From contig JAYKKT010000090.1 in the NCBI GenBank assembly GCA_036023115.1, forward strand, positions 36,417,501 to 36,481,500: 64,000 nucleotides of DNA, read 5' to 3'. The notes below the pieces were generated by a model. That model saw nothing but the letters and a program-made list of their open reading frames with translations, made no database searches and was not told the DNA's origin. Each line of letters starts with the position of its first letter. Position 1 is the stretch's first letter. Below, one piece after another: positions 32,999 to 45,016 of this stretch. A program made the position numbers and the translations under genes. The stretch is from Brasenia schreberi (taxonomy: Eukaryota > Streptophyta > Magnoliopsida > Nymphaeales > Cabombaceae).

Positions 32999-35900
32999 AT
33001 GCTCGGCGATTTTGTCAGTGGTAGCCTCACGTGAGTGCCCTCTTTCATTTGTAAAGTTTTCTTTAGTTTTAATTGTTCTTGGCGATGGATTTGGAACTAG
33101 CGCGATATGAACACCAATATGATCACTTGACTTAAGAACAGATTTAATTTCGTTCAGATTGCTTCTTGGTTACGTTTATCCGGCTTTCGAATGCTTCAAG
33201 ACGATCGAGGGAAACCGAATTGAGAACGATAGCTTGAGGTTTTGGTGCAGATATTGGTAAGAAATCTTGCTTTCTCCGTGGTTTTGGCTATTGATTTTCT
33301 TTGGGTTTGTTGAGACGGTGTTTCTTTTGTTCTTTTTCTTTTTCCTGTTTTCTTTGGGTTTATTGGCGGGTTGGAGTCGTTAGTTTGCACGTTCCTTCCG
33401 ATCATTACGACTAATTAACAACAAAAAGGCAATGGCAACCACTGACGGTCGCCTTTTGACTACTCCCAACCAGAGCTCGTCATGTTGACATGTAGGACAT
33501 AGAACTTGCATTAATTGGCAGCCTTATGGCCTGGACGCAGATAATTTGTCAAGAGAGAAAGAGCGTTTCATAAGCTAGGTCGCCATTGGAGGTACTTTTC
33601 TTGGTTTCCTCAAGTGGAAGCTCCTTTGAACTTTGGTAGGTCGCCCGAAGGTCTGCAATGAGTTCTTTCGAGTATTTCGGAAGCTAAAGTGGCTCTCACC
33701 CTACGAGTTGTCGCGGTAGTTAGAAATGTCAACGTTTAATTTCTGCAAGTAGAGCTAATCTGAGTCCATGTTAAAACCACGAACAGAACATATCCATCCG
33801 GGTGCAACTAAGATATATGAATTTGAGTTCTGAGGGGCTTATTAGAATCTACAAAAAAATTGCAAAACCAGCGCTAGCTCACCTGGCCAGGGGTTGACTC
33901 AGAAGTCAAAGGTCGTGAGGTCGATACCCAGCGCGTGCATCTGGTTTCAGCCTCCCCATTGTACCAAAAACAAAAATCTACAAAGAACTTGTGTTTAATG
34001 CTAATTATGTGATATAAGATCAAGCTCGTTTGCAAGAAGGATCAACGTGGCGGAGCCCCCTTAATGTCGCGGAAGGTTCAGTATTGGTTTTGACTTTTAT
34101 TGGTGTTGGTATGGTTTCTCTCATAGTAGACCTGATAGAACTCGGATTTGAAAATAGGAACCGGATCTGTACTTACCCGAGTCAGAAACAGGTTCAACAT
34201 GGCGACTCCCCTGCATGTCATATGCCAGTAAAGTAGGCTGGTATAGCAGCCGGACAGCCGGAACGGAAGTTGTTGGACCTCATCTCATATATTTCAAGCA
34301 AAAGCTCCTGTGAACCAGCCTCCTTGGCAAGTTGGGATTGCACTGATAAATGTGACTTGTTCCCCTTTCAGTCCGTAGAAGCTTACACGTGTGTGTGTCA
34401 GCTCATGGCTCAGCTACCTCTCGTTGTTAGGTCATTCATCTTTAATTAAGCTGACGACGATACTCAAGAAATAGGCTTTATAATGGCGAGCAATCGGTTG
34501 ATCAGAGAATACACCATAAAGTCATTTCTGCGAAATGCCAGCTACTACATCACCACCTAAAGTTGTATTTTGTCCTTCATGTCTAGACATTCTTTCTAAA
34601 TCTAAAACAACTAGAGTTGATCAGTGATTATCCCTTTAGGAGTTGTTTGAATCAATGCACTTATAGAAATTGGGTTGTGCCCTTTCAACTGTTCTTACAG
34701 TTAAATATGGGCGAGACCATACTTTCAAACATGATTCGTGGTTTTTCTTTTCATGAAAAAGTTTCTTTCTCAAAAAGCACATACGCACTCCAAAGGGTGA
34801 CCACTTTTATAAAGGTAGCAGTATAGCGTAAATAACGGTTTGTGGATACCTGATTAACACCATCTAATCTTAGAAAGGTACATCATTTCATGCCTCTGAT
34901 TTTCACGTGAAAGTTCACATTTTACGAAGTTCAGAATGGTGCAATTTTCCCTTGTAACACGGAAAGCCTGTTTAATGTGTGAACTTGTTTCTTGTACAAA
35001 ATGTAGAAACTGTGTTTAGATGACAAGGTATCCCTTGGTTCTGGCAGGATCATAGTCGCTCTTTTGACTGCGTTTGAGGGCGTTGGGAACATTTTTGTTT
35101 CATGGTAAGTTTTTTCACCTTTTCTTTTGCTTTTCAGCCCTTCCGTTTTTAAGTGATCTGGGTATAGAAATGTTGCGGGAACCAGCAACTCGCTCTGTGG
35201 TTTTCGGTTGTTCCTTTCGTGTTCATTTCCTACCTTTGTGCCAATGGCGTATTTTACTTTCACGAATCTTGTTCCTACACACAACTAAGCCTAGATGCGT
35301 CGACTGATGTAGTTTCTTTACAACACCTTGTTCCCTCATTAACATCCAACTAATTTAGATGGCAGAGGACCCAGAGCATTGTCTCAACTGGAAGGGCTCT
35401 AACTCCTCCGGTGCAGGTAGAGAGTTCGATTTGGAGTGGTGCATGTGTGTTTCTTTGTGTTAGGTTCCGGCCTCACTCCCCACCCCCACCCACCCACCCA
35501 CACCACCACAAAAAAAGATCGCAGGGATGCTACGTCATAAAACTGCCCTCAAATTGTTAATTTTCATGATGGTCATCCTAACAAAACAACAACAACAACT
35601 AAGCCTTTTCCCATACTAGATGGGGTCGGCTACATGGATTCTTTGTTTCCACAGATCCCTATCGTGTGCCATGCTAGGAGTTAACTCCCAATAAGCTAGA
35701 TCATTCTTTATTGTTTCTTTCCAACACTTTTGTGGTCGTCCTCTACCTCTTTTAATACTTTCCAAATTTAGTTTTTCTAACCTTCTTAAAGGTTCTTCTT
35801 TTGATCTTCTTTCTATATGTCCAAACCATCTTAAATGATGTTCTCTCATTTTATCATCTATTGGTGCCACTCTTAATTTGTTTCTAATAACCTCATTATG

Positions 35901-37530
35901 TATACGATCTTTTCTTGTTTGACTACTCATCCATCTCAACATCTTCATTTCTGTCACAGACATCTTTTGTACATGTTGATGATTAACTGCCAACACTCAG
36001 AACCATAAAACATGGCAGGCCTAATTGCTGCTCTATAATATTTACCTTTTAATTTTAATGGTATCTTCTTATCACAAAGAATACCTGATGCTCCTCTCCA
36101 TTTTAACCAATCAGCATTAATTCTATGTGTAACATCTCCATCAATTCTTCCATCACTTTGAAAAATTGACCCTAGGTATTTAAAACTTTTCTTTTGGGGA
36201 ATGCAATGTGTGCCAATTTTAATTTTTATGTCCTCTGAAGTAACCAAATGATCAAACTTACATTCCATATATTCTGTCTTTGTTCTACTAAGTTGGAGAC
36301 CTTTGCTTTCTAATGTTTCTCTCCATAGTTCTAATTTTCTATTAACTTTTTCCTTAGACTCTTCCACTAATACAATGTCATCTGCAAATAACATACACCA
36401 AGGTACTTCATCTTGAATATGTTTTATTAACTCATCCATCACCATTATAAATAAGTATGGACTTAAAGTTGATCCTTGATGTAACCCAATATAAACTTCA
36501 AAAAAGTTTTTTGTTCCTTCATGAGCCCTAACACATATTTTTGCACCATCATACATGTCTCTTATAAGGTTAATATATGTCAATGAGATACCTCTTTTTT
36601 CTAAAGTTCTCCAAAGAACCTCCCTCGATACCCTATCATAAGCTTTTTCTAGATCAATAAATATCATGTGAAGGTCTTTCTTTTTTGCTCTAAAATGTTT
36701 CATAAGACGTCTCAAAAGGTGAATCGCTTCAATAGTAGATCTGCCTGGCATGAATCCAAATCGGTTCTCTGTTGTACTTGATACTTGTCTTAACCTATGT
36801 TCGATAATTCTTTCTCATAATTTCATAGTATGACTCATTCTTTCCCATAATTTTCATGATGGTCATCCTCTTTATCAAAAATCAGTCTGTAGTTTCCTAG
36901 CTTGATATAGTCCTTAGATATCAGTCAATAATAATTATAGAAAATAAAGGAAAGCAGAGTGGAATGTTTTCTCTCATTTGGTCTAAAAGATTGAAGTATC
37001 AGACCGTTCTTCAATAATGAGGCACTTCGGATTATGCTCAAGTACATAAAGAGAACTATACCTGCAGAACTATGTATTCATTTAATGCATAAATGAGTAT
37101 GGCTGACTTCCCTCTTAAATGTGATTTTCTAGGTTGCCTATGTATGATGAATTCAAACTGGCATTCTTTGTTTACTTATGGCATCAGAAAACGAAGGTAA
37201 GCTTTCTTTCTGTTCTACTGCTTTTAGAATAAGTAGCAGTGTGACTTCTTCTGATCTAATCATTTGTTCCTTTTGTTTACTTGTTTATCATTATAGGGAG
37301 CGGATTACGTGTATGATACCATCTTGCGGCCTTACATATCAAGCCACGAATGGGATATTGACCGTAATTTTCTAGAGCTAAGAACAAACGCTGGACGCCT
37401 AGCAGTTCTTTATCTACACACTGTTGCTGAATATGGGCAATCAAAATTCTTTGAGCTCCTCCAATTTTTTTCATCAAGCTCACCGAGACTGAAATCTGAT
37501 CAGGTACCTTGCACCATCCCCTGCCAAGGC

Positions 37531-37612
<82 letters not shown>

Positions 37613-40600
37613 GTTGTGTTATTATATATGCTCTATTAATGGTTTTTGGCTGCTGTTTCAACCAGTAGTTTTCCGCTTTTCCTTCGTCTGATACAGTTGA
37701 TTTTCATTGACAAACACGCATACGTGCACATGGAGACATGATAGCATGTTTGTGCACGCGCACACTAGAATATGGAGAATTTTCAAGCAGTAACCTCTCA
37801 TGGTCTGCCTGGATATGTCATAGCTTACTTCAGTGATCACCTTTTCTTGAACTTAAGAACCAAATATTGTGCCCATGCAGAGTGTAAGTGTTCACACTCA
37901 CCTATGATATGCTGATCCTCTTATTCTAAATGGGAGCTTGTGTTTTAGACACTGATGATTAAGGTGAACAAACAGATTCACTGGTTCATCCAAGACATTC
38001 TTTGCACGGTTGAGAAACCTTCAATGGTTTGTTGCCTGCTGGTGGTTTGTCCTCATGCACCTTGTTCTTTTTGCAACTTCTCTTAGTCCTCCATGAGTAT
38101 ATACTCCTGCATTTTAAACGCAACACAAAAAGTAAAAGGTTATCGCCTTAGTACAAACTACATGTTTTTAAAGTTGGCCAAAATGTGAAATCCATCGTAA
38201 TTGTATCAGCCAAGTTTCAAGATGTTTCTAAAATGACACGCATTTGGCTGGGTTCTAGAACAGTAGCTGCTGTAGCTGCCATTAAATTAATCTATAACTG
38301 GTTCCTTATTTGTATCCGACTCGTTAGAATTTAATATTATTAGGAAAATTAAGGGTTGACAAGGATCAAACTTTTGATTAAATTCAATTGATTAAAGAAA
38401 TTCTGCTATTATGTCTCAGGAGACCAACCAGTATTTCCAAAACCTTAAACATTTAGATACAGGTGTAAGAACATATATTTTTTGATATCTCTACTACAAA
38501 AAATGGTGGCCTGTGTTGCTTCATACATAAGCTAGATATTTTCAAAACCTAAATTGGTTATTCAATTAATTATTAAGAGTCGACATCTATATGGAACAGC
38601 AAAAGCGGATTAATGAGAGAGACCATTTTTTCTTCTTTTACACACACCTTTCCTTTCCAGTTTCTTTGTTTATGTGTCGCAAAACCTCATATTGTCTTTA
38701 CTTCCTGTAATTGCATACTTGTTAGTAAACGGTTCATAATAACAATAAAGGCTTTTTGATCTTTCAGGGCAATGCAATTTGTCGGGGACCATTGTGTGCT
38801 CTAATGAGAATAGACGGGGCCAATGATGGATGTATCAACTTTTATAGTTTCAATATAATATCATCTTTGATTTCAGTGTCAGCTAAACAACCGAACAAGC
38901 TTGCTGTAAACGGTTTCCAACCTGGGTCACATCAAATAAAAACGTTAAAAAATTAGACTTCGAGGCCAACCCTACTTCAGTTTATACCATCAACAATCAG
39001 CCTCTTGTACATTTCGTGTCTTTGTCCCTCATATTATGGCTTATGGCCTGGCTTGAAGGACACTCTTATCTAACTGGCTTGAAGGATCTCTTCTAACACT
39101 GAATTCAAACAGGTATCTCTTTAATTTGCTTAGTTACTGGTGTGATTGAGTTCTTGTGATTCCTGTGAACCGTATACCAATTTCTGCCATTACTCGTACG
39201 AATTCATGATAGTTCACAATATAAAAAACAATCTTATAATTATATAATAAAAAGTGACGAACTACGTATTGATATTACGTACACATACTAGAGACTATCA
39301 TGAACTTAATAACTATGTAAATATTTTTTCCTAATACCTTATAAAGGCTAAGGTGGGCTCAATTTGGTCAGAGCCGTCTCTGAAAAGTCTCCTAATGCAA
39401 CCTCCTTCCTCAAAAAGTCCCCCCACCATTCTTACAAAAAGGGAACATTATTATGTACCATAAACCTGTCTTACATACATATAAAAGCTTAAATTTAAGT
39501 ACAGGCTCTAAAATGATAATTTCTAACAAGATTTAGCAAAATAAAATGCAGTCAGATGGCAAGTACGGAAAAAGATAATGCATCCCACTAAATTGGAACA
39601 ACAATTACAACAAGATTAATTAAACGCGTGAGGAAGTGCATGAGTTCATGTTTTCTATGTGCATGAGTTCATGTACACAAGCTTGAGTAATAAAGAAGTA
39701 ACTTGGGCAAGTAAGACGAAGAAAACAGAAGTGCGGACCTTGACAAATTAGGATCTAGCTATTCCAAGGAGTAACTTGTGTAATGCTTCATTGATAACCT
39801 ACCACTGTGGGCAAGAGAAAACTTATTCTGACTGCAGCTTTACCCCTAGGGGAACTCCTACTACACCGGGGTCTTATCAAATTCAGTCAAGCTAACTTCT
39901 TTTCAAATTGACTTATAAACCATTTTCTAAGAAAATCAATCATTTATAATATACATCTTGGGTTGGAAAAGAGGGTACTCAAAAATTTAACTAATACTAT
40001 ACTACTTATTACTAACGCTTATATATCATTCTGTAATGGCAATGTTGGAATTGTACAGGGCACTTCCATCTTTTCTCACTCGGCAGGCCTAGTATGACAT
40101 CAGAAACATTCTAGGAACATGAGAAAATTTATGAGATTTCTTGGAGTGTCAATATGTAATAAGGTACTCCTATTTATAAAGTAGGAAATCATATATATAA
40201 TAAGGTACCCTATTTATAAAATATAGTAGAATAAAAATAAAATTGAAATTAATTCTAATTACATAAAATCTAATTAATTCTAAATAATACAAAATAAATA
40301 ACAAATTATTTACAATCATAACAAATCAATAATACAATTATTTACAATCAGTAACAAATTAATAACAAATCAATCACTATCGCAACATCTCTCTTCAAAT
40401 TCAAGTAGGTGCAACAAATAACTAATTTGAGTTTGGACAAAGAAATGCTAAGTCGGGATCAGAGTAACGATGTTCTATGAACAAATCACCGGCCGATCAA
40501 GAAATACACCCAGATCGAGACATTTACAGATATCACTAACGAGAATGTTGACTGATTATCGAAGTGACAATCAATCTCAATATGTTTGGTGCGCCCATGA

Positions 40601-43600
40601 AAATATCATCGTATGTGCAATTTGATGGCACTCCTTATTATTGTCACAATGAAGACTCGTTGAGGAAGACCGAGATATTTCCATGAATCTTCAAGAAGCC
40701 AACGGCAGAGCCACAAGTATTTGTGTAATGAGTAGTCGGTCAAGAAGGGTACGACTGTTCAATGCCTCACGGAGGCATGTTAAGTCTAAATTTTAGTTTG
40801 TTTTTACTCCATCAGAAGAAATAAGAGAATCTCCAAGAAAAATGCAAAAGCCGTTGGGGTGGAGCGATACTGGGGCCATACTAGGATCATCGGCCCAATC
40901 AAACATCGTAGCAGGCCTCGAAGAGTCGTGCGAGGATGCAACGAATAATGAAGAGCATAAAACAATGTATCCTTTATATACCGAATAATGTGGAGGACAA
41001 AGCAAGATCATAATGTGGTGGTACATGAGGGAGTACCATGAACCGATTAACCCGCATGAACAAAGATAAGAGATATTCAATCGAGTAATATGCAAAGATA
41101 GATCAAAAGCTGCCTACCAAGTTGACTGATGAGAAGTAGCATCATCCCAAGTATAAGTACCATCCCGAGGAGTAAACCGAACGTCCGGGTTCAAGAGGAG
41201 TGCGTGTTGACTCTTTGCAATCTGCTGAACCCTCGCCGAGAACAAAGATCAGTACATGGACAATTTAGCTGGCGAGAGAAATAAGTCATCACCCGGAAGA
41301 TAGAACTTCAAGCCCCGTAAAGCAACTTCTTAAAGGTCCAAATCTTTCATCTCAAAATGTCAGACATAAGAACTATTTCGAACTCAATAATGCACAATGT
41401 ATCGTCACTACACAAGGTGAATAATCATATCATCGATATAAAGCAACACAACAATTACATCTATCCAGCTTTTAAACGGAGGATGTAATCATAGGCACTC
41501 GGAGGAAAATCCAAATTGACTCGATAGTATTGTGAAACTTGGCAAACCAAGACTTGAGATACTTGTTTGAGACCATATAAAGCCTTTCTGAAGAGTGACA
41601 AACCTTATTTGGAGGACAAGTGCAAACTGGTGATAAGTGGAGCGCATATAAACTTCTTCTTTCAAATCACCATTAAGAAAGACATTCTTCACATCGAATT
41701 TGATTTAGAGTCCATTTCCTGGTAAGTGACTACAATAGTAAGGAGAATACTGTGGTACCGAAGTGATGTGAGCTTAGCAGGTGCAAAGGTTTCCTCATGG
41801 CAACCAATCTAGCTTTATAGCGATTTAAAGATCATCACCATTTGTTTTAGCTTTATAGACCCACCTATAACCTATTGTCTTTTTGTTTTGTGGTCTAGTC
41901 ACAATATCCCAAGTTTCCACTCTGTATAAGGCATCTAATTCTTTATTCATAGCATAAATCCAATCGTGTGATGATTGTGCTTCCTTAAAATTTCTTGGTT
42001 CTTTTATAGTGGAAATATTGGTTACTAAGGCTCTATGTCTTGTAAAAAACTGTCATAGGAAACAAATCGTTTTGGAGGTCTAGAGTCTCGACAAGTCCTT
42101 CGAGGTATAGATAGGAAATCATTTTGAGTTCTTCTAGTGTAGTATTGATCAAAGGGTGTAATTGACTGTCTTGAAAACATAGGTTCATCAAGCTCATTTT
42201 CAACATGTATTATGTCATTCCCTAGGACATCATTCAAGGAGTATGACGACTCATCAATAAGATAGCGTCATTCATTCCTTTAAAGAAATATTCATTTTAA
42301 AAGAATTTGATATCTCTTGATACATAGAGTTTGTCATTTTTATAATTATAGCATCTATATCCCTTTTTATTTATTCCATACCCTAGGAAAATACATTCTA
42401 AGGCACGAGAAGAAAGTTTATCGTATTTGTTAGTATAAATAAAACATTTACATCCAAACACACGAAGTCTAGAGTAATTAGGAGAAAGTTGAAAGAGCTT
42501 TTCTACGGGGGACATGTTTTGTAAAACTAAAGATGGCATTCGGTTAATTAGGTAAATAGAAGTCATAACGGCTTTAGCCCGGAAGGAACACCACTAGACA
42601 ATAACAACGTTCTTATGGTTTTCAAAATATGACGATGTTTACGTTATGAAATGTCATTTTGTTGAGGAGTTTTAGTGCAAGAAGTTTGATACACAATCCC
42701 AAATTTGTAAAGATAGTTTTTAAATTCTTTGGACATAAACTCTCCTCCTGAGTCGGATCTAAAAATCTTAATTTCGGAATCAAATTGATTTTTTACAATA
42801 TTGTAAAATATCACAAGATTTTGAAAAACGTCAGACTTGGCCTTTAAAAGATATACCCATGTATATCTAGTGAAGTCATCTATAAAAATGACATAGTAGG
42901 AGATCCCTCCTTTAGATAAAACATGTGTCGGTCCCCATGCATCCGAGTGAATAATCCGAAATGGTTTTGTGGAGATATGTGTTTTGTTTGAAAAGGGTAG
43001 ATGTTTTATTTTGCTAAGTACACAATCTTTGAAAGAAAAGTTTTCAATATTATTTATTCGAAGAGGATATTGATACAACTTTTGAATATTAAGATGTTCT
43101 AATCTTTTATGCTATAGAAGAGCATTACTAGTCAAAACATTAGCATATCCTATGTTATGTAGGTAGTCCATAATATAAAGTCCGTTCTCTCTATGGTCAC
43201 GACCAATCACCTTCTTCGAGAGACGATCTTATACAATACATCTCATGGATGAAAAAGTTATAACACAATTTTTATCTGAAATTTGAGATACGGAAAGTAA
43301 GTTCAAATTTAGTTTTGGAAACTTCAAAATTTTTGTTTTGAAAGTCACCAATTTTATCAACATTTAATTGTGTTCCATCCACAATATAAACACATGATAA
43401 GGGTTTTTCAACACATGATTTTAAAATATTTTCATTAAAGTCATATGAAATGAGGCACCGGAATTAAGAATCCAAGAAACCATACCTTGAACTTAGTTAG
43501 TTGAAGAAGAACAAACCGCACCTATTGTTGTTTTGTCTTTCATTTGAGGTTAAAGTCTTTTTATCTTTTCTTAGAGCGCAACGATAGAGGACGAGGCTTG

Positions 43601-45016
43601 TTCTCCTACTAATGTCACATTTCTTTTCAACGTTGGGCAATTTGGCATTATATGTCCGGTCTCTCTACAATGGTGACAAATAATGTCTTTTCTTCCTTCT
43701 TCACTTTTAAAATGAGGAGGTCGGTAAGCCTTTATATTTGCTTCGGGTTTTGATGCGACCAAGGCGGTTTCTCTTTGAAGTTTAACTTCATTAATTCTTA
43801 TTTCTTCCATTTGAAGATCGGTAAGAATCTCTTATTTTGTAGGGAAATGTTTTCTATGAATGAGAGAGGATCTTACTCCTTCAAATTCAATGAGAAGTTT
43901 TTGAAGATTGGGATTGCTTGCATTCATGAGGTAGGCACCAAAAGACAATTAACATAGCAATTGGTTTTCCCATATAGAACTGAATGAGTGGGTGAACATA
44001 TGCTGCAAGGTAGTTCCTATGCGTGGAAGTTGTTTGGAAGCAAGTAATCACAAAGGCACTATCAGAAGAGAGAAAATAAGGAGATTTCATAGGAATCCGT
44101 TTGTCCAAGAAACTGCATAGATAATTGATTCCTTAGGAATATTCTTTCCTGTAGTAAAACTCTATGATTTGTCCATCTCTAAACGAATCACTATGCAAAC
44201 TATTTATCGGATTTTTATGGCGGGGGAACTTATCTTGCTTACATATAAATAAACAAATCATTTCAGCTCAGTTGAATGGCAAAGATTAACTAATATGTGG
44301 AGACAAGTTTGACAATGAGTCTTCATTCAAATCCTACCTGCAGCAATATTTACCATGCTGCATCAGCTTTTTCTTGTATATTCTTTATACTTGGTTGCTG
44401 TAATGATCAGTTGCTTGGAGCACGCTTCTTCAACCAGCAGTGATAAATTGACTAAACATATAGAGGCAGAGTTGACGTCCAATTTCCTGGTTGAATGAAT
44501 CTCAGAAGAAAGTTATGTGCCTTCTCGAGTCAAATGTCATTGTAATTATGGATTAAAAAACTGCCTACCCTGAATACATTCTTCTCCTTTAGTCATTTCA
44601 GTCTAATAGCATAAGATCTAAGTTAGTTTTTATAAATTGGAGCTAGTTGATTGGCTTACACTGAGCATTCATATCCTCAGGCTCCAGCAGCACTTCATCC
44701 TGGTGGACTGTCATCATCGGCTCCATCTCACACCAGAGGCAGCACTTCAGCATCACCTCCACAGCCTTCGGCGTATGTTGAAGATCACATACCATCAGCT
44801 CCGCCGCAACCACCAGAATATGATGAAGTTGATATTGCTGCACAAAACTATGCAGCTGCAGTAAATCGAACAGCCAACAGGAGGTTTGCTGCCATGGGCA
44901 GGAAACATGAGTCTGAGTCATCCATGTCGAGCACGCCAATGCGAGGGAAGGAAGGCATCGATATGAATGCCATGATACATGATGCTCATATGAGGCTCAG
45001 GAGAGAACGCCGGTGA
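32999..45016 (+). CDS. HVA22-like protein (TB2/DP1/HVA22, REEP family)
   Basis: Six exons: 32999-33030, 33158-33256, 35048-35104, 37133-37196, 37297-37503, 44681-45016, all GT-AG with matching phases; 795 nt, 264 residues. The HVA22 domain (about 11-110) reads LGYVYPAFECFKTIE, then SLRFWCRYW, LPMYDEFKLAFFVYLW and YDTILRPYI. These ER membrane-shaping hairpin proteins belong to the REEP/Yop1 family; HVA22 was found as an ABA-induced gene of barley. The longer type with a Pro/Ser-rich C-terminal tail (154-264) matches plant HVA22-like i/j proteins. Tail residues include PPQPPEYDEVD. Intron 5 is 7,177 bp and carries a Copia remnant; intron 3 carries a LINE; intron 2 a SINE. No lesion in the coding exons. 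Confidence 0.93.
33861..33974 (+). repeat. SINE family A copy with ~15-bp target-site duplication
   Basis: In intron 2 of the HVA22-like gene. It starts TGCAAAACCAGCGCTAGCTC (A box TAGCTCACCTGG), has GAGGTCGATACCC as B box and CCTCCCCATTGTACC near the end, then an A-rich tail. Flanks AATCTACAAAAAAAT (33846-33860) and AATCTACAAAGAACT (33975-33989) differ at two of 15 positions, as expected of an aged target-site duplication. Confidence 0.82.
35580..36847 (-). mobile_element. 5'-truncated RTE-type LINE with perfect 22-bp target duplication
   Basis: Antisense in intron 3 of the HVA22-like gene. The minus strand encodes reverse transcriptase: FMPGRSTIEAIHLLRR, IFIDLEKAYDRVSR, GLHQGSTLSPYLF and the catalytic FADD box, then the C-terminal GRGRPQKCWKETIKN block and a tail whose plus-strand complement is (AAC)n. 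There is an in-frame TGA near the 5' end, before ERIIEHRL, and a frame change near 35970-35990, so it is inactive. The endonuclease part is absent. The 22-bp sequence TAATTTTCATGATGG...CATCCT occurs at 35558-35579 and again at 36848-36869 without mismatch. Confidence 0.93.
37535..37611. repeat. (TA)n microsatellite
   Basis: About 38 AT units starting 32 bases after the donor of HVA22-like intron 5. Confidence 0.95.
37612..40042. other. HVA22-like intron 5, non-coding, no element recognised
   Basis: AT-rich intronic sequence between the microsatellite and the Copia LTR. The short ORFs show no known motif. Confidence 0.55.
40043..40387 (-). repeat. Putative 3' LTR of the Copia remnant
   Basis: On the minus strand it begins TGTTGCGATAG directly after a purine-rich tract (CTTGAATTTGAAGAGAGA) and ends AATTCCAACA, giving TGTTG...CAACA termini over 345 bp. 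It holds TATAAATAG-like AT-rich sequence in the middle. I did not find a matching 5' LTR in 44.1-44.7 kb. Confidence 0.6.
40043..44110 (-). mobile_element. Degenerate Ty1/Copia retrotransposon
   Basis: Antisense in HVA22-like intron 5. In order on the minus strand: gag remnant (VHPLIQFYMGK; EFEGVRSSLIHRKHFPTK; 44110-43815), zinc knuckle CHHCRETGHIMPNC (43571-43810), integrase core FRIIHSDAWGP, IDDFTRYTWVYLLK and FRSDSGGEF (43078-42644), integrase C-terminal part (SRLRVFGCKCF; 42566-42297), reverse transcriptase traces (VFLNGDLKEEVYM; about 41690) and an RNase H trace (FDWADDPSMAP, GFCIFLGDSLIS; about 40960-40800). Frames are broken by many stops and shifts. The 5' LTR and primer-binding site are missing or unrecognisable. 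Confidence 0.88.
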
